Part shown: positions 1 to 8,039 of the stretch, piece by piece
Layout: every line of letters starts with the position of its first letter
How positions within the stretch are numbered: the stretch's first letter is position 1
DNA from: Tannerellaceae bacterium
GTDB lineage: Bacteria > Bacteroidota > Bacteroidia > Bacteroidales > Tannerellaceae
Assembly: GCA_031288515.1 (NCBI GenBank)
Contig: JAITRG010000281.1
Span: 1 to 32,050 of the forward strand
Direction: 5' to 3'
Length of the DNA stretch: 32,050 nucleotides
Notes under the pieces: generated by a model
What the model saw: the letters and a program-made list of their open reading frames with translations, nothing else
Databases searched by the model: none
Told to the model about the DNA's origin: nothing
Program-made: the position numbers and the translations under genes

Positions 1-1214
1 AGTACAATCGGATGGTTTTCGTCGCAAAGCGTATCGCCCGTACGAATATCTTTAAAACCGACGCCCGCGCCAATATCGCCACAACCAATCAGTTCCATTG
101 GATTCTGTTTGTTGGAGTGCATCTGGAACAAACGCGAGATACGTTCTTTCTTTTCAGAGCGCGAATTATATATGTACGAACCGGCATGTAATTCGCCGGC
201 ATATACACGGAAGAAGCATAAACGCCCTACATAGGGGTCTGTAGCAATCTTAAAGGCTAAAGCTGTTAACGGCTCGCCGGACTGAGGTTTGCGAACAATT
301 ATTTTGCTCGGGTCATTGGGGTCTGTTCCTTCGATAGAATCCGTATCCAGCGGACTCGGCAAATAAGCGCAAACCGCATCCAACAAGGTCTGGACGCCTT
401 TGTTTTTAAACGACGAACCACAGATCATCGGATTAATCTGCATGGCTAACGTCCCTTTGCGAACAGCCGCTCTGATTTCATCCTCCGTAATCGCAGAAGG
501 GTCGTCAAAGAATTTTTCCATCAAAGCGTCATCACATTCAGCCAGGGTTTCAAGCATCTTTTCTCTCCATTCATCCGCTTCGGCTTTCAAATCGGCGGGG
601 ATTTCTTCTATCGAATATTCAGCGCCCATTGTTTCATCATGCCAGAAAGTAGCCTTCATGGTTATCAGGTCTACTACGCCTTTAAATTTCTCTTCTGCGC
701 CGATAGGTATTTGTATCGGACAAGGACTTGCTCCCAATACGTCTTTAACCTGACGAACTACTTCAAAAAAGTTAGCGCCCGAACGGTCCATTTTATTTAC
801 ATAACCAATTCTCGGCACATTATATTTATCAGCCTGACGCCATACGGTTTCCGACTGAGGTTCTACGCCGCCCACCGCGCAAAATGCGGCAACCGCTCCG
901 TCAAGAATGCGTAAGGAACGCTCTACCTCAACCGTAAAGTCTACGTGCCCCGGGGTGTCAATAAGATTTATTTTAAATTTATTATTATCGTAATTCCAGA
1001 AAGTTGTTGTAGCGGCGGACGTAATCGTAATTCCACGTTCCTGCTCTTGCTCCATCCAGTCCATAGTAGCCGCGCCGTCATGCACCTCGCCTATTTTGTG
1101 CGTCAGGCCTGTGTAGAAAAGAATACGTTCCGAAGTCGTAGTCTTTCCCGCATCAATATGCGCCATGATACCGATGTTTCTTGTAAATTTTAAAAGTTCG
1201 TCACTTTTTGCCAT
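1..1214 (-). CDS. fusA: Elongation factor G (3' end truncated by window start)
   Basis: Minus-strand reading from ATG at 1214 gives [36 protein letters not shown]...[19 protein letters not shown]...[10 protein letters not shown], the EF-G G-domain; the reading frame runs off the left edge, so it is absent from the ORF track. Confidence 0.97.
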   Translation of the reverse strand, partial: MAKSDELLKFTRNIGIMAHIDAGKTTTSERILFYTGLTHKIGEVHDGAATMDWMEQEQERGITITSAATTTFWNYDNNKFKINLIDTPGHVDFTVEVERSLRILDGAVAAFCAVGGVEPQSETVWRQADKYNVPRIGYVNKMDRSGANFFEVVRQVKDVLGASPCPIQIPIGAEEKFKGVVDLITMKATFWHDETMGAEYSIEEIPADLKAEADEWREKMLETLAECDDALMEKFFDDPSAITEDEIRAAVRKGTLAMQINPMICGSSFKNKGVQTLLDAVCAYLPSPLDTDSIEGTDPNDPSKIIVRKPQSGEPLTALAFKIATDPYVGRLCFFRVYAGELHAGSYIYNSRSEKKERISRLFQMHSNKQNPMELIGCGDIGAGVGFKDIRTGDTLCDENHPIV

Positions 1215-1240
1215 TGTCTTTTTAATTCTCCTGTTACTTA

Positions 1241-1717
1241 TTAAAACCTAAAGTGGGCAAAAGCACGGTTGGCTTCTGCCATACGATGCATATCTTCTTT
1301 TCTTTTAAAAGCGCCACCCTGATTATTAAACGCATCTACAATCTCTGCAGATAATTTATCCGACATCGTTTTACCGCCTCTCTTACGGGCATAAAGGATA
1401 AGATTTTTCATTGAAATTGATTCTTTACGATCCGGGCGTATTTCAGTTGGAACCTGAAATGTAGCGCCCCCTACCCGGCGGGATTTCACTTCTACTTGCG
1501 GCGTAATATTATCAAGTGCAGCTTTCCAGATTTCGAGTGCGGATTTTTCTTCATTTGCCAATTTGGCTTTTACATTTTCTAAGGCAGAATAAAAAATACC
1601 ATAAGCGATATTCTTCTTGCCATCATACATTAAATGGTTTACGAATTTCGTAACCTTTACATCACCGAAAACAGGGTCTGGTAATACCTGTCTTTTCTTT
1701 GGTTTTGCTTTTCTCAT
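1241..1717 (-). CDS. rpsG: 30S ribosomal protein S7
   Basis: [47 protein letters not shown]... is S7. The internal ATG at 1717 gives the usual ~158 aa protein; the 177 aa ORF start at 1774 is probably an over-extension. Confidence 0.96.
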   Translation of the reverse strand: MRKAKPKKRQVLPDPVFGDVKVTKFVNHLMYDGKKNIAYGIFYSALENVKAKLANEEKSALEIWKAALDNITPQVEVKSRRVGGATFQVPTEIRPDRKESISMKNLILYARKRGGKTMSDKLSAEIVDAFNNQGGAFKRKEDMHRMAEANRAFAHFRF

Positions 1718-1872
1718 TTCGTTTTCAAAATTTTTGTTCTCGTTTCTTGGTTGCCTCTGTTTTTTAGCCTTCAACGATTCCTCCGAATCATTTACTCAAC
1801 CCTAATAAGTCTTTCCAAATAACTCAAACCAGCTTTAATACTTAATTTAAAATCTCAGTTTGAAGGGATAAA

Positions 1873-2295
1873 TTACTTCTTCTTAACCGGGGCTTTAGTT
1901 GCGCCGGCCTTAGCTGCAACGCCTGGTTTCGGGCGCTTGGCTCCATATTTAGAGCGCCTTTGCGTACGGCCATTTACTCCGGCGGTATCTAACGTCCCAC
2001 GTACAATATGATAACGTACCCCCGGAAGGTCTTTCACGCGGCCGCCACGTACAAGTACAATCGAGTGTTCTTGCAGGTTATGCCCTTCTCCCGGAATATA
2101 AGAGTTCACCTCTTTACCATTTGTTAAACGTACTCTCGCTACTTTACGCATTGCAGAGTTAGGTTTTTTAGGGGTTGTTGTATACACTCTCACGCATACG
2201 CCACGTCTTTGCGGACAGGCGTCCAATGCCGGAGATTTACCTTTAACCGCCAAAGTTTCCCTTCCTTTTCTCACTAATTGCTGAATTGTAGGCAT
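1873..2295 (-). CDS. rpsL: 30S ribosomal protein S12
   Basis: [60 protein letters not shown]... is S12. Start placed at ATG 2293-2295 rather than 2364. The [10 protein letters not shown] loop has the wild-type lysine. Confidence 0.97.
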   Translation of the reverse strand: MPTIQQLVRKGRETLAVKGKSPALDACPQRRGVCVRVYTTTPKKPNSAMRKVARVRLTNGKEVNSYIPGEGHNLQEHSIVLVRGGRVKDLPGVRYHIVRGTLDTAGVNGRTQRRSKYGAKRPKPGVAAKAGATKAPVKKK

Positions 2296-2950
2296 TTTTT
2301 TTCTTTTTAAACTTTGAATGTATTTTAAAATATTATTTCTTTCGTTTTTTATTTCAGGCTGCAAAAATACACATTATTTCCGAATAACCAGCAAGTTAAA
2401 CGTGAAATATATGTTTTTTCAGCGCGAAAGCGGCACAAAGGTAGCTATTTGTCCCCTTTGCTCCATAAACGGCTCTGCACTATTTTAATATATTTAAGTT
2501 TTTTTTGCTATCGAAAAGAAAGGTTGTAACTGAGATTCGACCGTATGTATTTCATGATATATATGGTTTTTAAATATTTTCTCTATTTGATGCAATAAGG
2601 TTCTGTAAATTCCACTTTTGTATTATCAGGGGTTACAAGATTTAGCAGCCATCTTTTTGTCCTTCCGATAGAAGGTCTGTTTATCTGTTGCTTTCCTCAG
2701 CCAAAAAGAGGGTTAATAATATAAATTTTCTCATAACATCACTGGCATCATTCTTATTAGATTATTTTCACAAAGATAACAGCTTTTTTTATTCATGCGA
2801 TCCAAGCGATTATTCCGTTAGTCGTACAGGTATAATTGTCTACCTTCCCGAGTCTTTTTTCACTTCTTCTTTCAGCTTCCAGCCTTGTCGCAAAGAGTTA
2901 GCTCACAGAATGTAATCCTGAAATAATATCCTTTCAAAAAGTCAAGGTTA

Positions 2951-3211
2951 AGGTCGGCGAAAGGGAAAAATCATTACGATGTCCTTAGCAAACCATTATG
3001 ATAACTTTAAAAAAGCATTATGACGTCTCCAGGGAACCATCGTAATGGTTTACTGAAGGCGTCATAATGCTTTTTTATGAAATAAATACTTCTCTTCCGT
3101 TTCCGGCTGAAAGAAAGCCGAAGGATATTCTTTCAGTATTTTGTTTCATATTTTGTTCTGTAAATCACACATTTGCAACAAAGTTGAAAGCTGAAAGGAG
3201 AGGTGAAAATC
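2951..3211. repeat. Dispersed intergenic repeat, copy A (hairpin-rich)
   Basis: Shares ordered blocks with 16394-16677: GG(T/A)CGGC.AAAGGGAAAAATCATTA, ACCATTATGAT, ATGGTTTACTGAA(G/A)GCGTCATA..GC.TTTTTTATG.AATAAAT, CTGAAAG blocks, TTTGCAACAAA, GGTGAAA. Confidence 0.8.
3009..3076. repeat. 17 bp perfect inverted repeat with nested 6 bp hairpin
   Basis: AAAAAAGCATTATGACG (3009-3025) pairs with CGTCATAATGCTTTTTT (3060-3076). Inside it, AACCAT (3035-3040) pairs with ATGGTT (3045-3050). Confidence 0.9.
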
Positions 3212-3722
3212 ATACCTCAATTGACAATAGCCATTTCCATGCAGGAATTACTTCTATTGTAATCCCTTCCGTTTCAATCGACCGTTCTTCGTCACAGGTG
3301 ATGACGGTTAAACGTTCGGCAGGCATGAAACGGCTGAATTTCGCCAGGGCAACCGTTTCGCGTTTTTCCGTATCCCTGTCCGACAAGCTGTATGACGCCT
3401 GTATCGCCCATCGCTCGGAAGGAATATAAAAATCAATTTCTATGTTGTGGTTGTAAAAATAGAGATCGTCGCCGTAAAGGCGTTTTAAGGTAATAGCTAC
3501 CATGTTTTCGAGCAGGCGGGTTTCGGGATTGAACAGGAACAGGTTGAGAATGCCATTGTCGCAGAAGTAAAATTTGCGGTTGCTTTCCTTCCCGGCAAGT
3601 TTGGCCGTAATGTTCGGTACAGCAAACGCAATCCATGTTTCAAGCAAATGATCAACGTAATCAATGTATATATGTTTTGCCTTCCACTGGTAATCTTCAT
3701 CGTTTTTATGTATTTTTGTGGA
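3210..3722 (-). pseudogene. Remnant of AAA ATPase (DUF4143-type C-terminal domain), 5' truncated
   Basis: Frame reads *SQKYIKNDEDYQWKAKHIYIDYVDHLLETWIAFAVPNITAKLAGKESNRKFYFCDNGILNLFLFNPETRLLENMVAITLKRLYGDDLYFYNHNIEIDFYIP..., resembling the C-terminal part of DUF4143 ATPases. The track ORF starts at a TTG, there is an in-frame TAA at 3723-3725, and no P-loop domain is present upstream. Confidence 0.7.
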
Positions 3723-3724
3723 TT

Positions 3725-4747
3725 ATGAGAGTATTCGGATTTATCGTATTGCTGATAACAAACATATTCGCTGGTTTGGCTAAGGGAACTGTTGGAATTG
3801 CAGAAGCAAAGGTTAATACTGTAAATTTTGATAAGCCTTATCAGGACAGGTTAGTGAAACATATCATCCAGGGGAACGACGCCGCTCGTATATTCGAAAG
3901 TAAAATAAGCCGTGGCGAATTATATTATCAGGCGCTTGTGCCGGAAGGAAAGATTAAAGGGGCGCTGGTACTTCTGCCTGGCGCGTGGGAAGAAACGGAA
4001 AGCGTATTGAATCACAACAAACAACTATGCCGGCAGGCTTATGATAAAGGCGTCATGACGGTTGTGCCGTCGACCAACGCCTATATTTGTGTGGATACGT
4101 CTGCGCTTGATTTTTTGAATAAAACATTTGCCGATGTTATCGTGCGATATGGAGTGGCTGACGACGCGTTTGTTATTGGCGGTTTTTCTTTAGGCGGTAC
4201 CATAAGCCTGCGCTATACGGAAATGGCTTATGAAGGCGCCCGGCAAACGGCGATTGTCCCCTGCGCCGCTTTCAGTGTAGATGGGCCTGTTGATTATATA
4301 ACCTTATACCGGCAGTTTGAAACGAGCATCCGCAGAAATATGGATGAGGAAGCCGTAGCCGAAGCAACTTATTTCATTGACGGAATGCATAACGTATTTG
4401 GCGGTTCGCCCGAAGATACATATATTAATTATGTAAAGCGCTCGGTTTATACTCGGGGAGAGCCTGAAGGCGGCAACGCCCGATACCTGGCAACCGTCCC
4501 TGTCAGGGTATATGCCGACCCGGATATTGATTGGGCCATGAAATACCGTAAAAGAGATTATTATGATATGAACGCCTCCGGCCTAAGCGCTTTAATCGTC
4601 GAGCTGAACCTGCAAGGCAATGATAAGGCAGCGTTCGTCAACCGGCTGGGCAAAGGTTTCCGGTTGGACGGAACACGCCACCCTCACTCATGGAGTTTAC
4701 TGGATGCAGATGATTGTATAGAATGGATTTTAATGTACATGAAATGA
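3725..4747 (+). CDS. Putative secreted alpha/beta-hydrolase-fold protein
   Basis: N-terminal hydrophobic signal (MRVFGFIVLLITNIFAGLAKG), nucleophile-elbow-like GGFSLGGT, possible catalytic His in RHPHSWSLLDADD. ATG at 3725 preferred over upstream 3635. Confidence 0.65.
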   Translation: MRVFGFIVLLITNIFAGLAKGTVGIAEAKVNTVNFDKPYQDRLVKHIIQGNDAARIFESKISRGELYYQALVPEGKIKGALVLLPGAWEETESVLNHNKQLCRQAYDKGVMTVVPSTNAYICVDTSALDFLNKTFADVIVRYGVADDAFVIGGFSLGGTISLRYTEMAYEGARQTAIVPCAAFSVDGPVDYITLYRQFETSIRRNMDEEAVAEATYFIDGMHNVFGGSPEDTYINYVKRSVYTRGEPEGGNARYLATVPVRVYADPDIDWAMKYRKRDYYDMNASGLSALIVELNLQGNDKAAFVNRLGKGFRLDGTRHPHSWSLLDADDCIEWILMYMK

Positions 4748-5325
4748 AAAAATATCACTTACTGCTCTTCATATTTTTACTGCAATATCCTGTAACAGCG
4801 CAGGATTTCTCAGTTGTCGACTCTTTCTTTTTCGGAAAAATTGCAGAAAAACAATCCGATTTTTATCTCTTTGAAAACGGCTCTCTCAAAAAGATTGATT
4901 CGAGGCGTCATTCTATTTATCACCATTTGCCGGCGGCTTTATCCGGCGGTGGCGGATGGTATGATTCATACGGCGGAGCAGTAAGCGCCGTTTCTGATTT
5001 TTATCTGTTGGCAGATTGGTTATTGAACCGGGATAAAAACCTGCATATGGATATCCTTCGTTACAATAGCTTGAAAATAATGCTTTCATACCAGACAGGC
5101 GAACTCACGGCATCCGGCCGGTCCAAATTTGGATTAGGAACAGGAATCGCAGTGGGAGATAATGGCGAAACAAAAGAAGCTTTTGGGGCAGGCTTTACCT
5201 GTCGAGTTGCCGCAGGGCTTTTATCATCTGATTGTTGTCTTTCTCATCCCGGATGGCTATACGGATATAGGGCCGGGAATGGGAAGCCGGCTTTGGTAGA
5301 ACAGTCTTTTATCAGTATATTATAA
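4744..5325 (+). pseudogene. Truncated/chimeric secreted hypothetical protein; C-terminus encoded by antisense of a duplicated gene 3' end
   Basis: MKKYHLLLFIFLLQYPVTAQDF is a signal peptide. From nt ~5194 the DNA is a degenerate copy of 6128-6327 (3' end of the minus-strand gene at 6129-7943), so the last ~45 residues are not the original C-terminus. Confidence 0.65.
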
Positions 5326-5390
5326 GAAGATAGAAGCTGGGCCGTTTAGTTTTTTCGGGATGTATTTCCTTGTGACGAGAAAAGTAATTG
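5194..5390. repeat. Direct repeat, copy 1 (degenerate copy of the 3' end of the 6129-7943 gene)
   Basis: TTTACCTGTCGAGTTGCCGCAGGGCTTTTATCA.CTGATTGTTGTCTTTCTC.TCCCGGATGGCTATACGGATATAGGGCCGGGAATG... shared with 6128 onward, ending near AAGTAATTG; substitutions and indels present. Confidence 0.92.
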
Positions 5391-5397
5391 ATTGATA

Positions 5398-5431
5398 TTT
5401 GAACAATATGAATATTCGTATTATATTTGTG
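5398..5431 (+). promoter_or_regulatory. Candidate Bacteroidetes promoter (-33 TTTG / -7 TAnnTTTG)
   Basis: TTTG (5398-5401), 22 nt spacer, TATATTTG (5424-5431), 26 nt before ATG 5458. Confidence 0.6.
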
Positions 5432-5457
5432 TCGTCAAATCAAACAAAAGAGGTCTT

Positions 5458-5631
5458 ATGGGTATTGAAGAGAAGAGGAGGATCGCGAAAGAAATCTTTC
5501 TCTACTATGCAATGAAGTTGAAACCGGCAATGGATATAAAAGAACAGAGAGAATTAGTCAAACAGATAGATGCAATTTTAGACATGTATCTGGATTATTT
5601 AGAAAGTAAAAACAATTCAGCCTGTCAATAA
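5458..5631 (+). CDS. Small hypothetical protein (57 aa)
   Basis: MGIEEKRRIAKEIFLYYAMKLKPAMDIKEQRELVKQIDAILDMYLDYLESKNNSACQ; ATG 5458 preceded by an AGAGG-type purine stretch and the candidate promoter. Confidence 0.6.
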   Translation: MGIEEKRRIAKEIFLYYAMKLKPAMDIKEQRELVKQIDAILDMYLDYLESKNNSACQ

Positions 5632-5656
5632 AAGCAGGCTGTTAAAAAAGAAAGAT

Positions 5657-6091
5657 ATGGAAGATATAAGAAATTTATTCCCAACAGAAGAAATGTATAA
5701 TGAATTTTTGTTGTTCCAACAGATGAATGATGAAGAACGGAAAAATTTTGCAAATAAAAATTCCATTCGTTTTAATTCATTAAGCAAGGAAGAGCAGAAA
5801 AAAGAATTGGCAGATATAAAATCAGGAATAGAAAAAACAGTCGAATTTACCGACGAAATAATTCTTATTGAAAAATTAGGACACCTTCCCGAATATGTTT
5901 CCTTCTCAAAAATAGCAAAAAAATATTTCGGTAAGACAAGCGGTTGGTTGTATCATCGCTTGAAAGGTACTTTAATAAATGGAAAACCGGTAAAATTTAC
6001 CGACGAACAAAAGAATAAACTGGCAGATGCTTTTGAAGAACTTTCCAAAGAATTTAATAAAGCCTCTGCGATACTTCGTTCTGTATCATAA
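5657..6091 (+). CDS. Hypothetical protein resembling the DUF5053 family
   Basis: EYVSFSKIAKKYFGKTSGWLYHRLKGTLINGKPVKFTDEQKNKLADAFEELSKEF matches my recollection of the family's YFGK..WLYHRLKGN..NGK..KFT core; needs HMM confirmation. Confidence 0.6.
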   Translation: MEDIRNLFPTEEMYNEFLLFQQMNDEERKNFANKNSIRFNSLSKEEQKKELADIKSGIEKTVEFTDEIILIEKLGHLPEYVSFSKIAKKYFGKTSGWLYHRLKGTLINGKPVKFTDEQKNKLADAFEELSKEFNKASAILRSVS

Positions 6092-6127
6092 ATGGGTTGG
6101 TTAGACAAGACCGAGACTTGAAGAACT

Positions 6128-6327
6128 TTTACCTGTCGAGTTGCCGCAGGGCTTTTATCAACTGATTGTTGTCTTTCTCGTCCCGGATGGCTATACGGAT
6201 ATAGGGCCGGGAATGAAAGCCGGCTTTGGTTGAACAGTCTTTTATTAATATATTATAAGAATATAGAAGTTGGCTGCTTAGTTCTTTCGTTGTGTATTTT
6301 TCAGTGACCTCGCACAAGAAGTAATTG
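6128..6327. repeat. Direct repeat, copy 2 (functional 3' end of the 6129-7943 gene)
   Basis: Same orientation as 5194-5390, offset ~934 bp. Confidence 0.92.
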
Positions 6328-7943
6328 GCCGACGAGGGGATAACACGCAGGAAAGAAATTGTTTCCAATAAGGAAAAGAAGCGGGTACGCTCATTTACAA
6401 AGCTCAGGCAGGCCCGTCCGTATGCATCCTGGTATTTGGTAAATATCTGCATAAAGAACTCTGCAAAGGAGTTGATATTCCAGATAGAGACTTCCTTCTT
6501 TATTTTATTTATTAATTCTATATTGCCCGAAGCTATAAAACCTAACCTCAGTCCCGGTACGCCGTATGATTTGGAAATGCTTTTAACTACTGTCAAATGT
6601 GGGTTATCGGCCAAATATTCTTTGTTGAACAGCGTAAACCGTTTACTGCCGGCTGCAAAATCGGCAAACGATTCGTCTACGACTAACGTTATCCCTTTTT
6701 CTTTCGCCCATGCTACAAGCTCCAATAATTGGGCCTCTTCAATCAGATTCCCGGAAGGGTTATCCGGGTTGATCACGATTAATTGCTTAATATCCTTTTC
6801 ACTGAAGAAATGAATGAGGTCGCCGGCCGTATAGGTAAAGTCTCTGTTTGCAGGAATAAACTCCACTTTATTGGCAGGCGTCAGCCTGTTGGGGTATTCT
6901 TCAAACGTAGGAAGTATGACGCCCGTTTTCACGTCATTCAGCCGGATATATGTATTTATTAATTCTGCCGCGCCGTTTCCCGCCGCAATCTGATTGGCGT
7001 ATACATTGGCAAACCGGGCGGCAAGCCGGGCATTTACTCCCATGCCGGAGGGGTATTCCGTCAATAAACTGTCAAAATTAGACAACATCTCTTCTTTCAT
7101 CCGCTCATTGGGGAAATAGGGGTTTACCAGATAGCAGAAATCCGTCATCTGCGGAAAGCGCCAATAGCCTCCATAGCGCTTTCCATATAAAGCGGGGGCC
7201 TCCTCTTCCGATGCAAAAAGCGCTTCGGCATTCGTTAAATCCTGTTCATCGTCAATCTCATACCACTTCTCTTTAGCGACGGTCATGGCTTTAAGTTCGG
7301 GCTTATCCAGCAGGGATATTACTCTTAAAACCTGTTCGTAATATTCGTTATTGCCCAGTGCCTTGCTGTATGCTTCGAGGAAAGGGACATATTTATTGGA
7401 TGAAAAATCAACGCTGAATTTGTAAATATTTACCGTTTTGTAATAGTTGTCTTTCTCGCTGAATTTAAAGGCTTTCTTGGGAATGAAGTTCAGGATGTTG
7501 TCGTCTTCGTCGAGCGTGACAACCGTTCCATCCATCCAACTCTGATATTTATCCACAACCGTCAGGTTGGGATAAGGATTCTTTATCAGTTTCTTTAGTA
7601 TTTGCCCTGAGAATATCAGGTCTGATTCGAGAAGGATGGTTTCATCTTCCATTAAGTATTCGCGGGCGAGATACAGGGAATAGATATTATTCGTTTTATC
7701 ATATATTTTATTTTCTACATATATAACAGGCTTTCCCTGGAACGTATCGCCTATAAACTTTTTCAGGTTGTCTCCTTTATAACCGATAACGATAATAATA
7801 CGCTTTATATTTTCAGCGGCAAGCTGGGTAAGCATACGTTCGATCAATGTCCGTGAATGGACTTTAATCATACACTTGGTGTTTTCTTTCGTGAGGCTGC
7901 CCAGGCGTTTTCCCATACCTGCCGCCAATATAATTGCTTGCAT
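6129..7943 (-). CDS. Bifunctional protein: LicC/PntC-like nucleotidyltransferase fused to CobD-like class I/II PLP-dependent aminotransferase/decarboxylase
   Basis: N-terminus MQAIILAAGMGKRLGSLTKENTKCMIKV (NTP_transferase signature) with LicC-like TNNIYSLYLAREYL and WYEIDDEQDL. C-terminus has NPDNPSGN, VVDESFADF and the PLP-Lys motif SISKSYGVPGLRLGF. Confidence 0.85.
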   Translation of the reverse strand: MQAIILAAGMGKRLGSLTKENTKCMIKVHSRTLIERMLTQLAAENIKRIIIVIGYKGDNLKKFIGDTFQGKPVIYVENKIYDKTNNIYSLYLAREYLMEDETILLESDLIFSGQILKKLIKNPYPNLTVVDKYQSWMDGTVVTLDEDDNILNFIPKKAFKFSEKDNYYKTVNIYKFSVDFSSNKYVPFLEAYSKALGNNEYYEQVLRVISLLDKPELKAMTVAKEKWYEIDDEQDLTNAEALFASEEEAPALYGKRYGGYWRFPQMTDFCYLVNPYFPNERMKEEMLSNFDSLLTEYPSGMGVNARLAARFANVYANQIAAGNGAAELINTYIRLNDVKTGVILPTFEEYPNRLTPANKVEFIPANRDFTYTAGDLIHFFSEKDIKQLIVINPDNPSGNLIEEAQLLELVAWAKEKGITLVVDESFADFAAGSKRFTLFNKEYLADNPHLTVVKSISKSYGVPGLRLGFIASGNIELINKIKKEVSIWNINSFAEFFMQIFTKYQDAYGRACLSFVNERTRFFSLLETISFLRVIPSSANYFLCEVTEKYTTKELSSQLLYSYNILIKDCSTKAGFHSRPYIRIAIRDEKDNNQLIKALRQLDR

Positions 7944-8039
7944 TTCGTTACTCGGCTTTTTATTCTTAGGTTATAAAAGAAGTACAAAAGTAGAGAATTA
8001 TCGCCTATCTTTGTAGAAAAATAACAAAAGATTCATCAT

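Noticed and set aside
400-1193. Plus-strand ORFs at 400-753, 639-914 and 945-1193
   Set aside because: Antisense shadows of fusA, whose minus-strand frame is unambiguous.
1873-2295. Possible streptomycin-resistance allele in rpsL
   Set aside because: The [10 protein letters not shown] region carries the wild-type lysine; no resistance substitution seen there.
2688-2915. 75 aa ORF in the region upstream of rpsL
   Set aside because: Low-complexity Ser/Phe-rich translation, no ribosome site or known motif.
3067-3429. 120 aa plus-strand ORF overlapping repeat copy A and the ATPase remnant
   Set aside because: Begins inside the inverted repeat and runs antisense to the recognisable DUF4143-type remnant; no protein-like motif.
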